In this document: positions 1 through 11,308 of the stretch, in pieces
Numbering within the stretch: position 1 is the first letter of the stretch
Layout: each line of letters opens with the position of its first letter
Origin: Suillus spraguei
Lineage: Eukaryota > Basidiomycota > Agaricomycetes > Boletales > Suillaceae
Direction: 5' to 3'
DNA: 64,000 bases
NCBI GenBank assembly: GCA_016800925.1
Contig: JABCPU010000076.1
Location: forward strand, 124,001 to 188,000
Notes under the pieces: generated by a model
What the model was told of the DNA's origin: nothing
Seen by the model: only the letters and a program-made list of their open reading frames with translations
Database searches by the model: none
Position numbers and translations under genes: made by a program

Positions 1-2
1 AC

Positions 3-557
3 GCTCACCACGCACAACCAGAGTTACCCTACTACGGCACCTATGGCTCCGCTAGCTCTGAGCCCGGAACACAAGACTTATTGCCTCAATATGTCACATA
101 TCCTGAGGGTCAGAGCAAGACGACATTCCATGATCTGTGGATTATGGGATCGCTGCCAGAGGTTGCAGATCCTCACCTACGTCAAACTGCCCAAGGTGAG
201 TTCGCACTATCCATGGTCAGACCTGTTGCCCTGCGGCACTGAGTCACCAGCTAGGTCCCGAGGGCACATGTCATTTCACTTCAGCACAACACATACTCTG
301 AGGAGGAGGACTGGTGGGGCTCTTCATCCAGATGTGAACAATCACTGCCTCCCCCCGTGGCGCACGGCCGCCAAAACAGAGTGACGTGCACACAGCCCGA
401 GTGTAGCGTAATCCTCAACAAAGAAAACCTCATTCGCCACATCAATGAGGTACACGAGCGGATGATTAAGGCTCGTTGTGCTCGCTGGCGAAGGGAGTTT
501 ACGCGCCTGTATTTGAAGAACAAACATTTTCGTCAGGCTCAATGTAGAATTGCCTAG
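3..557 (+). CDS. C2H2 zinc-finger protein, 5'-partial
   Basis: The left edge cuts this gene, so no start is visible. The frame opening at position 3 reads as coding to about 195, where a GTGAG donor occurs. The terminal exon runs from about 285, after a TTCACTTCAG acceptor, to the stop at 557. That exon has an acidic stretch (SEEEDWW) and one C2H2-like finger: Cys pair in CTQPEC, then LIRHINEVH supplying the two His. A basic tail follows (ARCARWRREFTRLY). The phase across the proposed intron does not match exactly, so another small exon or different junction is likely. Single-finger proteins of this kind are common and uncharacterised in Agaricomycetes. DNA binding is inferred from the finger only. 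Confidence 0.45.
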
Positions 558-586
558 ATTGCGTTAATATCGATTATATATATGCA

Positions 587-960
587 TCAATACTCACAAT
601 CTTGTTGAAAGGAAGGATCCCTGGAATGTTGGCGTTGTTCTCTACCAGGCCACTCGAATGTACTGATTACCTCAAAACCCCAGCCGCGGTCTCGCTTGTC
701 AAGCAGTAGAAGCTTAGCAAGGGGATGGATGAGATCAAACCGGACCGCGTTGAATTTACCCTCGACGTCATTCACGCCTTTGACAATGTTTGCTACGACC
801 TCGGGCGATACTGGAAGATGCCACGGTTGACCACGCTACTGACATGGAACCGAACAGTATATTGGAGAGCGCTTCAACATGCTTCACGGCAGAAGCGGGA
901 GAACTGTATTGCAGGAAACTGGCCTGAACTCCGAATCTGGATGGCTTCAAGTAGATGTGC
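587..960 (-). other. Unidentified coding-like fragment
   Basis: On the minus strand a frame from about 810 down to 650 reads as convincing protein (VVANIVKGVNDVEGKF followed by AVRFDLIHPLAKLLLL and GWGFEVISTFEW). It follows a plausible TCTTCCAG acceptor. Upstream and downstream the frame breaks and no complete exon chain could be built. I do not recognise the family. It could be the last exons of a small gene or a relic. Nothing else in 560-1560 reads as coding. Confidence 0.25.
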
Positions 961-1568
961 AACGAGCGGCGACATTTTGCGATTCAGGGAAAGTCGAATA
1001 GTTGTTATAGAAGGGATAATATACAGGTAGAATTTTATGGACGAGCTGATCGGTGACCAGAAATATCATGTTAGTCGGTCCTCGATTGAGGTACTGTCTG
1101 GCTCCAGCGACTTGCTGGTATTTAGGAGGAGGAGAAAGACATACCAGCTGGAAGGGGACCATGATCGGCTGGTCCATATTGTTGATTTTTACGTTTGCAA
1201 GTTCGCATGCATTAAAAATAGCTTGTCATTGCACAACGACAGGGATAATATTATTTTTGTTCTCTTACGATTATCTTCACGACGCAATGGCCGCCAGACT
1301 TGTACTAGCTGGAAGGATAAGCTATTTGAGTGACACTTGTACACAAAGTAGAAAGCCGTTCCGTCGGAGCAGCTGTTACCATAAGTAATGCCGGCGGTAG
1401 TTCATATAAGGAATTGTGCCTTTGTTTCTTGTCGTACGATGGTTGCAGGCAGCCGGTGCTTCTCCACAGTTCTTTACCAAACCAATACGACCACCACGCT
1501 TGGGATGATAGCAAAATTGCTAGAAAAATAAAGACTCTGGATTTAATACAATTGCTGCCGTCACAACC

Positions 1569-4352
1569 ATGCCTCGTGTGCCATCTGGAGACCCCTCATT
1601 TATCCACACGCTCAATGGAACTTCGTCGATAACGCTGGTCGTACCCTTCTCCTACGTGGCGTGAACCTATCCGGCTCCTCTAAGGCACCCGTAAACCAGC
1701 CTTCTCAGGTCCTAGATGGATTTTGGGAGAAGGCAAAGATTGGCGGCGAGAGCTTCGTAGGCCGGCCGCTGAAGCTGGATGATGCGGACGAACATCTCAC
1801 CCGCCTGCGGGGCTGGGGTTTCAACATGTTGCGCTTTCCTGTAACTTGGGAATCTTTAGAGCATGAAGGACCGTAAGTCTTTAATTAATGTGTTCTCCGA
1901 TCTGTGCTGACGGTGATTTGACCAGTGGGAAATATGATCATGATTTTATGGATTACACAATAGAGATACTACGGAAATGCAAAGCCCATGGATTCAAAGT
2001 TTATTTGAATCCTCATCAAGACATCGTAAGTACCATGCTTCCTCACAAGAATTTTGCTACGTTTTTTAATCTGCTATTCAGTGGTCCCGTTTTTCAGGCG
2101 GTTCCGGAGCGCCCTACTGGACACTCGCTGCATGCGGTTTTAATCCATCTGCATTCAGCGCCACTCAGGCAGCCATAATTCACTGCGAATATCCTACTCC
2201 TGCATCCCGCAACCCTGCAGAAATGCCTGCCATGATATGGTCAACAAACTACGGCAGACTTGTCTCGCAAACTATGTTTGCGCTCTTTTTTGGCGGCTCG
2301 ACGTTCGCACCAAAATGCATCATTGATGGGGTTAACATTCAAGAATACCTCCAGACACACTTTGCAAACGCTTTTGCTAAGTTAGCGGAGCGAGTGGCGG
2401 CGGCCGGGGATCTTCTCGACGAAGTAGTTATCGGTTGGGACAGCATGAACGAGCCGGCAGAAGGGCTCATTTCATGGGATGATCTCAATGTATATCCTCA
2501 GCAACAGGGTACCACCCTCAAGAAAGGCACCGTTCCGTCCCCAGCGCAAAGCTTCCGTCTCGGTATGGGCCAGGTCCAGACGCTTGACAATTACTCTTTT
2601 GGCTCCATGGGTCCAAAGCGTGATGGTAGTGTCACCATCGACCCCAACGGTGTCAAGGCATGGTCAGATCCTTCAACGGAGCCAGGAAACATTCACCCGC
2701 GCTGGGGCTGGAGACGTGACCCTGAGTGGACGCTCGGCAAGTGCATATGGGCTTTGCACAATGTATGGGATGTAGAGAGTGGATACGTTCTGCAGCCCGA
2801 CTATTTCGCGCATGTTCCAGGAACACAAGAACCCGTTCATTTTCTGCGTGGCTTCTTCCTTCCCCAATTTACTCTTTACCTTAAAGCAATTAGAGCGCAC
2901 CACCCACAAGCTATTGCGTTCGTGCAGCCGCCCGTGTTTGCACAACCTCCTCCGATACCTGAGGAGCTGTTGCAGGGTAGAGCATGCTATTCAACGCATT
3001 ATTACGATGGCCTAACTCTTATTACACGCCACTGGAATTGGTTCAACGCTGATGCCCTTGGTCTCATACGGGGAAAATATGCAACCCAGATACAAGCTCT
3101 ACGCATAGGTGAACGTGCCATACGGAGCAGCTTTCAAACTCAGCTCGGCTATCTCAAAGCAGACGCGACACAACTAGGTGCGCTTCCACCCACCGGCCCA
3201 GCGCGATACCCAACTATCATTGGAGAGATTGGGATACCTTTTGATATGGATGCCAAGCGCTCGTATGGATACACTGATGGTGGCAAGTACAAGAGTGACT
3301 ACTCACGGCAAGAGCGTGCACTTGATGCAAGTTTGAACGCGGCGGATGGCGCGAACTGCTTGAGCTGGACAGTATGGACATACTGCTCCGATAATTCGCA
3401 CCCGTGGGGGGATGGGTGGAATATGGAGGATCTCAGCTTATGGTGCAGCGATGACCTGCGCGCAGGAGAAGCGGAAAGGGTTCCAGCCTTGAGCATACCC
3501 TCCAAGATTTCAATGGGTTCATTAGCGCCAGCAAAAGCGTCTATCTTCACGATATCAACTCTTCCAACGGATTCCTCGCCTTACGCCAGTTCTAGCATCG
3601 AAGAATGCGAACCTGTGGAGCACGAACCCGCCTCCCTCCTGTCGTTCCTTACAAACGGTGCTCGTGCCGTGCGCTCTTTCTGTCGCCCGTGGCCAATAGC
3701 GGTCGTCGGTACTCCTACGAACATCCAATTCGATATATCCAAAGCTACCTTCCATCTTACTCTCAAGGTCAACGCAGAAGATATACCTGTTGGCGATGAC
3801 GATGACGATGATCTAGTATCGGGAAAGACAGGGTTGTGCAAGCATAGTTCCTTGCCCACTGAAATTTTCTTACCTCTCGTCCATTTTGCCTCGGACGCTT
3901 GCTTGGGCAAAGCACTCGGTTCTAAGGCTCAACTAGATGATTCTATGGATGCCGGGCAAGAAGGGAACAGCCGCAGTACATCAGGAACGTCAACTCCTGG
4001 CGCGTATGGATCATCCACGCTCACCCTTTCAGTGACTTCTCAAACGGCATTGTCGCCAGTCATATTCAAGGACGACTGGTACGACATCGCTGTCACTGCA
4101 TCCGAGGGCCGAGTGAAGCTTCTTGCGTCAGAGCAGAAGCTGCTCTGGTTTTACACCGTGCCAACGGACGAGGATAAGGAGGACAAGGAGCTGACCATAG
4201 AGGTGCGCCGTTCATCGGGCGCCATCAAAGCCACTGCACTTGGACTTGGGTATACCGGTGAGAACAGAGCGAGAGATGGATGCGCTGGATGGTTAGAGGA
4301 GGCGGGGTTACTGGGTGAAGGGTGGTGCCCTGAGGGATGTTCGATTATGTGA
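1569..4352 (+). CDS. GH5 beta-glucosidase, steryl-glucosidase/endoglycoceramidase type (apparent 1-nt frame break)
   Basis: Exons 1569-1872, 1926-2025 and 2082-4352 give about 891 residues, the size of fungal EGCrP2/Egh1-type enzymes that hydrolyse ergosteryl-beta-glucoside or glucosylceramide. The (beta/alpha)8 domain shows GVNLSGSSK near the start, the [11 protein letters not shown] strand, YLNPHQD continuing into [13 protein letters not shown], the acid/base Glu in GWDSMNEP (about residue 259) and the nucleophile Glu in [10 protein letters not shown] (about 517). A C-terminal beta-rich domain with a poly-Asp stretch (about codon 700) ends in EGCSIM. Both introns are canonical and in phase. 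One problem remains: between the ATG frame and the exon frame one base is missing near 1621-1626, where the family pattern needs a Phe-Val-Asp step. This is either a sequencing error or a recent frameshift. Predicted cytosolic, with no signal peptide seen. Confidence 0.88.
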
Positions 4353-4698
4353 ATTGGGGGTCACTTCTCTTACTCATGCTTTCTTTCTTTTGAGACATCT
4401 AATAGGAACGGTCAATTACATTCCTTGTGGGAGATATACCTCTCGACCACGTCTTGTACGATAGAATTTATACTATGGACATGTTATTTGTAATTGTCTT
4501 GAAGAGCAGGTTAGCAAGTCGCTTGAGCCAACTTTCAGGCATGACGCGTGTGTTGGACGCAGGTAAGTCAGCATGGATTGATGAAAAATGATGCCACCTC
4601 TTCCTCTTGCACCTGCCGCTCAAGGTCTTTCGAGTCTGGACATTAAAGGTTCTAAGTACCGCTAATGCCATGAAAAAACAACAACTAGTACACCAGCC
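4353..4698. other. Convergent intergenic region with degenerate repeat
   Basis: This stretch lies between the 3' ends of the GH5 and F-box genes. No gene is visible. Its right part (about 4555-4710) resembles the sequence upstream of dihydroorotase near 9045-9345; see the repeat entries. Confidence 0.6.
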
Positions 4699-4710
4699 TT
4701 ATCGATACGC
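4555..4710 (+). repeat. Degenerate copy of the URA4 upstream region
   Basis: Four blocks recur in the same order as upstream of dihydroorotase. They are CCTGCCGCTCAAGGTCTTT, a GCTA(A/G)TGC(C/T)ATGAAAAA block, ACAACTAGTACACC, and a GCCTTATC(G/A)A(T/C)ACG block. The copy here is shorter (about 155 nt against about 300 nt) because the middle is missing. Its right end runs into the last codons of the F-box gene. Confidence 0.55.
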
Positions 4711-6109
4711 TGCGGACAGGAGCGAAGAAACGAGGGTAATGTATTCTTGATTCTGCTCAAATGTCACCCAAGCATCACCACCAGCGACGGTCAGGCTTTC
4801 CAGCAGACACTTGGACCGTGCCACAAATGCCTTGAACTCCTCATGAGGCCACATTGGTAAGCCATAAACCTCAAGTACACGCAGAGCGGGGAGTGAGAGA
4901 GCATTGAGCATGTTGGAAAAATGCTCAGGAGGAAGTGTATCTTCATCTTCATGAATCATGCATAAAGTATGAAGTTTGGTGTGCGTGACTGGCTCTAACG
5001 CTAGGAAGTCCTCGAAGATAATGCGAACCGTTAACGAAGAGAGGTTGGGAGCGAGCTTGAGGAAGTGGAGAATGCTGTTTGATTTCATATGGGTAGCGAT
5101 TGTTGTCAGGTGGTGGGCCCACGCCGGATTGAAAGAGGACAAGTCGTGGAGGCTGAACGAGTACCCCGATACGTCGAGATCGCACAAAGTGGACGGCAGT
5201 CGGGAGAAAGAGCGTGAAATATCACTTGGCATATCTATATCACCGTGACAGGAATCAGGATGAATGCTCAGAACCATCTTCTCAAGTGCTAGGAAGTTCG
5301 TGAACAGCATAAGTGGGCCAGGATGGCAAAATTCGACAAAGAGAGATGATATTTGATTGACATAAGGCCGAAGAAGGTGCCGTAACTTGGTAGAGTGATC
5401 CTTTGCGTGGATGTCGATTCCTAATGAGAGTGGGCGTCCTCGTGTTCGCTTGAGCCATATGTCAGAACACAAGGCCTCCTGCTGCCGATTTCTGTCGTCG
5501 ACTTCCAAACACAGCCGACACCACAAACTGGGCATGTCTACAGCAACATCCCTCCATCTTCGGCATATGCTGGTCAGCAGGATAGGAGCGGACACCTCAA
5601 CATTCGGTTCCGAAATTGGCGGAAGACAGCAGTGAAAAATTTGGGATAGGACTTCAGTTGGCAAGCGCCAGAGAGGCGAGACGAGTCTTTTGTGCAAATT
5701 AATGGACTCTATAATCTTGTTCTTCTGCTCGACGAGTTGCTGCTGGAGAATTTGGATATCATCCATGACTGTCTGCAAGCCTGAGATGTCGTGCAAAACT
5801 GGGTCCAACTGGTGTTGGCGTTCGATAATAATGGCACTGATGCTCTGGTCTTTGAGCTCAATTGCACAGTGGTTGGGATTGAAGAAAGCGGTTCGGGAGT
5901 ACGGGGTTTCGAGGTCGGGTTGTATCTGCTAACAGTGGTCAATAATCGTGATGCATTCTTCTATATAGACGTACAATTGCTTGTGAACGTAGCTGAAGCA
6001 AATGGTGAATATTATTCACGATATTTAAAACTTCGGCACTTACGATGATCTGCAGCGCAGCAATGATATCTGAGACTTTCGAAAGGACTTTTGAGTTGAC
6101 TGCTTGCAT
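4699..6109 (-). CDS. F-box protein with LRR-like C-terminus
   Basis: Three exons on the minus strand (6109-6044, 5992-5975, 5925-4699) give 436 residues. The middle exon is only 18 nt (LRSQAI). All junctions are GT-AG and phase 0. The N-terminus is helical and coiled-coil-like (residues 1-95). The F-box follows at about 110-160: LWRLPTEVLSQIFHCCLPP, then an ICRRWRDVAVDMPSLW helix, the standard Agaricomycete arrangement. The remainder has leucine-rich strands typical of substrate-binding LRR modules. By family knowledge it would bind Skp1 in an SCF ubiquitin ligase; the substrate is unknown. F-box genes are strongly expanded in mushrooms, so this is one of many paralogues. The start was chosen because only it gives an open, in-phase path into the large exon. 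Confidence 0.85.
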
Positions 6110-7090
6110 GTTGAGGTTCTAGGAAAAACAATGTAGAAACACGCTAGACACAGAAGGTATAAGTACAGTTGAATCAACTTGCACTTCTGAATCGAGCACT
6201 CGAATAATGAGTTTGGGGCAAGCGAAGTCCTCCGGCTCAATGCCCGAAGGACTCGCAAACATAAATTTTGGCTCCGAGAAAACGGCTCAAAGTAACACTA
6301 ATGCACAGGGTTTCGGAATGACTGAAAGCAGAGAGTAACAAATCAGGATCCAATCTTTTCAAGATATGCACAGCCATTCATTCATAGAAATGAACCTGGT
6401 CCATGCATTGCTGTTAATGTATATTTTTTTGCGCCCAAGAATGATTTTCTAGTGATTTGTCTTGATTTTATTTATTTATGCATTATGACCATTTCAACTG
6501 TCTTGGATAGAAAGACTGTATTAGTATGTACCTAGATACACAGAGGTGTAAGTATACTACAGTAAATCAGTATTAGCTATAAATATAATAAAGAACGGAC
6601 GTACCCTCAGTCTCGGATAGAAAGACTGAGGGAAGCGGCACTACCATGAATGAGTAATAACTTACAAATCACCACTATTTCATCTCACAGCTGCAACATG
6701 CAAGAAATTTTCATTCTACTTGGACAGTACATCATATGTAAGTAGTCTACATATGCCTGAATTTTTTTGAAGTAAGTCGAGCAGTCCGTTGAGGTGTTTT
6801 GAACATTTGCATATTACATGCATGTTGAAGGTTACCCGGAATGATAGTACAGCATGATGCGGTGGACAGAAATGTAATCGAACTCTGGTGGCGTTTCGTG
6901 CTATATATATGTAGAAAGAAAGCCGACCGAAGGGGTGTCCTTGTATTACTATGATCTGATCATACAGAAACCCAACCAATGAATAAGACTTCCAGAGCCT
7001 ATTTAAGAAGAGTCATAGTACATACAACCTTCAAATGATATGCCGCTTTGCGTCGCAAAACGATCCTTCGTATAATGTGGCAATTCCATA
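6110..7090. other. Intergenic, AT-rich
   Basis: No gene was recognised in this interval upstream of the F-box gene and downstream of the aspartic-protease gene. It contains the perfect hairpin listed at 6604-6632 and a looser relative near 6494-6520. Confidence 0.5.
6604..6632. repeat. Perfect 10-bp inverted repeat (hairpin)
   Basis: CCCTCAGTCT and its exact reverse complement AGACTGAGGG are separated by a 9-nt loop (CGGATAGAA). The loop and right arm (GGATAGAAAGACTG) recur about 110 nt upstream near 6504, so the motif is duplicated. It could form a transcript hairpin near the ends of neighbouring transcripts, but no function is shown. Confidence 0.7.
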
Positions 7091-8571
7091 TTAGTTGGTA
7101 GTGGCCCCAGTGAAGCGGGTGGCGGAAAAAAAACCGACGCAGGAGTTGGGGGCATCAAACACGGTGTAGAAGCGCTGCATGAATACGTAGCCATTAACAA
7201 AGTGAAAGCCCTCTTGGCTAATTTGCGGGCCAATGTCGCGAACAATGAGATATATGGAACCCGCCACACCACCAAGCATGGTGTTGAGAGCACGAGGCCA
7301 GATTTGAGCGTTAGGCGTAAGAGTGAAGATTTGCTGTGCAAAACGGTGAACAAGGGATGTGAGTGCTGACAGAATTGACGTACACCGCCAACATGGAAAT
7401 CCAGGCTCTCCAGGGCATCGTACTGATCGTCGGAAATAACGAGAAGTTCAGTCTCAGGATTGTATTGACCGCCGGTGGCAGCCTGGTACAGCTGAAAGGC
7501 TCTATCAAACGCTAATTAGACCATCATTACTCGCTGCACTCTAGTGGATACACACCGGTGGCAATCGCAATAAAGATGTTGCCAAAATCGACAATACCAA
7601 CGCTGGGTGGTAAGATCAGTCTAGCGCCGTATGTGATGCTCTGATCGAAACCCCAATAGTCCGATGCAGGCGGAAGATTGGTGATAGCACTGAAACAAAA
7701 CAATTGCTATCAGTCTGGATTAATCTAGGAACTGAAGTAGCTTACGTGTATGTAATGTTATCGATGTGCAAGCCATGGTTATTTCCACCAAAGGTGAGTT
7801 GTCCAGTGGTTTCTTCCGGCGAACCGGCGTAGGGCTGGAAAAAGACACCAAGAATGCCCACAGGAATGATGTTTTGGTTAACCAGGTTGTCAGTGACAGT
7901 CGGGATCGGCACTGCCGGCGCCAGAACTAGGGTGTTGAGTGTCAAGGCAGTAGGCCCGATGCCAAGGACACCGTCAAAACCAGCGAAGCCCTGTGAATAA
8001 GCAGCAACACCGATCGGCTGCCCGATGACGGTGAGTCCAGGACCGACAGTGACGGTGTCAAGGAACACCATTCCTATAGATGATCGTAGATATTTTCAAC
8101 TTATGATATCATATTGTATGTCATACCCCCGAAGATGCCAGTATTGTAGGTGACCGCTATAGGTTGGGGAGTGCGGACGCTGGTGCCGGTTTCCTGGTAC
8201 GGAGTAGAGGCACCAACCCATGTGTTCGCGCTAGCGCTATCGAGAATCAAGTTGTCTTCAATAATGCATTAGCAGTCGCATGTTTTTTCAGTATTGAACT
8301 CACAGTTTGTGGGGGGGTTGCCAATGCCAACTGATATGGTGTAGATAACATAATTGTTTGTCAGAGGAACGTTGATGAGACGTTGTCCGTGCTTGTTGCG
8401 ATCCCTAAGGGCCTGCAAACGAGCTCTATCGTGCGCCACGAGGTTATGAGTACCATTGGAGAAATTTAGCCTACTGATAATGGGGACGGAGGTAGGGGGA
8501 CCGGCAGCTTTAACAGGCGATCCAGTGATTGACAAAACTAGGAGAAGTGTTAACAATGGAGCGGGGAACAT
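7091..8571 (-). CDS. Secreted polyporopepsin-like A1 aspartic protease homologue with altered active-site motifs
   Basis: Six minus-strand exons (8571-8304, 8255-8127, 8073-7746, 7689-7556, 7511-7384, 7333-7091) join in phase to 409 residues, normal for family A1. A signal peptide opens the protein (hydrophobic LLTLLLVLSI). The fold is clear: FSNGTHNLV propeptide area, GFAGFDGVLGIGP, QLTFGGNN, DYWGFDQSITYG, NAQIWPRALN and a terminal GFFSATRF. The two catalytic triplets are unusual. The first is DSA in LILDSASANTWVG, where active members have DTG or DSG. The second is DFG in GIVDFGNIFIAI, where DTG is expected. Both aspartates remain but both flanking Thr/Gly positions are changed. The intact six-exon frame argues against simple decay. 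It may be a weak enzyme or a non-catalytic binding protein. Confidence 0.9.
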
Positions 8572-9374
8572 GGCTGACTGGAAAGCAATATGATACTCAG
8601 TGCCCATTATATATGGGCTGCGAATTCAATGATGGCAATGTCGGGCACCTTAGTACTAGCCACGTATGAAGCGTCCCCTCGAAAAAGTGATGAGATAGTT
8701 GCGATCCGAATCGTCACGAGTGGGAGGATTAGGCTTCCCGATAAATTGTAACAAGAGATGGTTTGCTTTATAGAATGCCAACACCAGGTGGCAGGAATTT
8801 ACCATTCGCCAGTTTACCCATAGTTCAAATGTCACCATTAATGAATTGACTTGCCTCACATTCATTTCCATAGAGATGCTCACCTATTATGAATGCACCT
8901 TGGTAGAACGTCCGTGTCAGTGCTAAAGCTACATAGTGTAGTGATCATTGCTAAGGAGAGCGACGTCCAAGGTTCTCCCGGTTGTCGACTCGTCACAAAA
9001 TTCACTCATGTGACATGTGACAAGCAAAGTATGCGTCCACGTAAGCTTCATCAGCAAACCACAAATTTCTCCACTTTTCCTCTTTCCTGCCGCTCAAGGT
9101 CTTTGGGATCTGAACGTCAAAGTGAATGGTTATCGCTTTGGCCGGACATGTTTCTATGGTAGCCTTGACTTGTACTGTAATTGAACACAAATATACGTAG
9201 TTATTACTGCTAGTGCTATGAAAAAGTCATGTAATTCTGCCCACAACACTACTTCATACCTTAAATAAAGTATATGATACAGAGTAATACGATGATCGCC
9301 ATGTTGCGAAATCTGTAACAACTAGTACACCGGCCTTATCAACACGTCACTTTAAAGCTCTCTCCATCACGATC
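8572..9374. other. Divergent promoter region (aspartic protease / URA4)
   Basis: About 800 nt separate the two divergently transcribed genes. No gene was recognised. The part nearest URA4 (about 9045-9345) is the longer member of the repeat pair with 4555-4710. Confidence 0.5.
9045..9345 (+). repeat. URA4-proximal member of a dispersed repeat pair
   Basis: It shares ordered blocks with 4555-4710: CCTGCCGCTCAAGGTCTTT near 9089, GCTAGTGCTATGAAAAAG near 9209 and ACAACTAGTACACCGGCC near 9318. It lies immediately upstream of the dihydroorotase start, so it probably is the ancestral promoter sequence. Confidence 0.5.
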
Positions 9375-10506
9375 ATGTCCGTTGCAAGTTACGGAGACAT
9401 TATAGAAGTAACCGCCCCTGCTGATTTCCATGTTCACCTCAGAGATGGTGAACTATCGAAGCTCGTTACACCCCATGTTCACAAGGGTGGTTTCTATCTC
9501 GCCTATGTCATGGTATGTGGTCATCATCTCTCAGTTCACGGGACAACGATGAATTTAACGATCACAGCCAAATCTCGTGCCCCCAGTTACCACTACACAG
9601 ATGGCAATCGAATACAAGAAAAGGTTGAAGGATTGCCAAGGATCATCCAACGTGGAGTTCCTCATGACACTCTATCTTTCCGATGCTCTCCATCCCAGCG
9701 ATGTCAAAAATTGGAAGGCTGCTGGCATCGTGGGTGTTAAATCATATCCCCGTGGCGTAACCACGAACTCGGACGAAGGAATCGAGAGTTATGATAAATA
9801 CGACGAGCTATTTAAAGCGATGGAGGTGCACGGCATCGTGCTTAATCTTCACGGAGAAATTCCATCCGACCACTCCAAAAACATTTGCGTCCTCAACGCT
9901 GAGGAACGTTTCCTTCCCGTTCTCGCAAACCTAGCCAACAAATACCCTAAACTGCGTATCGTTCTCGAACATGCGACGACCGCAGCTGCTGTCAATGCTG
10001 TCAAAGCATGCGGTGACAATGTCGCATGCACAATCACAGCACATCACCTCGCCCTCACAGTCGATGACTGGGCAGGCCAATCTTTCCACTTCTGCAAACC
10101 TGTCGCCAAGTTTCCAGATGATCGTCGCGCTCTTCAGGAAGCTATCAAATCCGGCAGCAAGAAATTCTTCCTCGGCTCTGATTCTGCACCGCATCCGAGT
10201 CTTTCAAAATCGACAGCGACAGCGACAAGCGGGTGTGCAGCAGGGGTTTATACATCCCCTATCCTTCTCCCCCTTGTCGCCCACCTCCTCGATTCGTTCG
10301 GAGCGATCGACAGGTTGGCTGATTTTACGAGTAATTTCGGACGCGGATTTTATCAGATTCCGGCAAATTCAGACGCTCCAAAGGTTCTCGTCGAGAAGGT
10401 GCAAGGGATTAGTGTGCAGGCTGAATATAGTAGCGGGGGAAAGACAGTAGTGCCTTTCTGGGCGAACAGACAGATCGAGTGGCAGATCGTCAATGTCAAG
10501 GAGTGA
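9375..10506 (+). CDS. URA4: Dihydroorotase
   Basis: Exons 9375-9512 and 9568-10506 give 358 residues, close to yeast Ura4. The enzyme cyclises N-carbamoyl-aspartate to dihydroorotate in de novo pyrimidine synthesis, in the cytosol. Family signatures in order are FHVHLRDGE (zinc-binding HxH) at about residue 18, PNLVPPVTTT created across the splice, GVKSYPRG with the candidate carboxylated metal-bridging Lys, NLHGEI, LEHATT (zinc-ligand His) and GSDSAPH with the catalytic Asp. The C-terminus (ANRQIEWQI) matches the usual end of class II dihydroorotases. The 55-nt intron is canonical and phase 0. The frame is intact and no regulatory site could be recognised upstream. Confidence 0.96.
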
Positions 10507-11308
10507 TTATGAGCGAGATGTTCGAAGGCGAGGAGGAACGACTTTCTTCGTTTATGCATGGTCTGATTACGGGAGACTGGTTCTCACTCACACTTTGATT
10601 CAAACCTGTACGTATGTAGCATTCAAAATCACTCACCTTGTAAGCCACATCATTTCCTTACCTGAAAACTTTGCAAACTCAACTTGCAGCCGTGGGTTAG
10701 TACGCTCCAAATCATTGTCACCACCAATACCTCGCTTCTCCCAGCAGAGTATGTCAGCTGTTTGATGGATTTCATCGATACTTTGCATATGCATATAATA
10801 TCGATGACAACGGAGTCGGCCCGAGAGTTTTCTACTTGGGCGTTTCGTATCAAGTTCGACCAAGTGGAGCTGGTACATCAACATGATTGACCACTGCTCA
10901 TAGCCACCATCCAGGCGAGACTCTCGCCGTGGTCCGACACAGCCAGCTTGCACATTTGCATGAATGACTTTGGAATTTTGCGTTAATTGTGTCAACAATA
11001 CGCATAGCGCCGAGCAAGAAGGTGGTCCTCTATAATGGTGCATGAAGAATCAAGTCTCGCCCGACGCACGCAAGTGAATGTGCATGGATCTCAGCAACTG
11101 AGGGTACCGGCAAATATAGATTTTTTTACATTCTCCATGCTTGACTCACCTGTTGGTCGTCGGCCCTTACACGCCACGCCAAGTAGAAGAAATGTGATTC
11201 AGATACATAAGCACGAGTTTTCGGTATAAAGCAGTGCAAAACGGAGAACGAAGCTGATCCTTGTTTTAGTGGCTCGTTGCCACCAATAAACAGATCGAGA
11301 GCAGAACA
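10507..11308. other. Intergenic with a weak coding-like stretch
   Basis: The interval lies between convergent URA4 and CDC73. On the minus strand, about 10790-10660, one frame reads as plausible protein (IHQTADILCWEKRGIGG, then RLQVEFAKFSG) and ends at a possible donor. I could not attach flanking exons or name a family, so it is left as an unidentified fragment. Confidence 0.35.

Noticed and set aside
281..542. Minus-strand open frames over the zinc-finger exon
   Set aside because: They are antisense to the better-supported C2H2 exon and show no domain pattern.
9849..10194. Open minus-strand frames opposite URA4
   Set aside because: Mirror frames of a highly conserved coding exon; no independent protein features.
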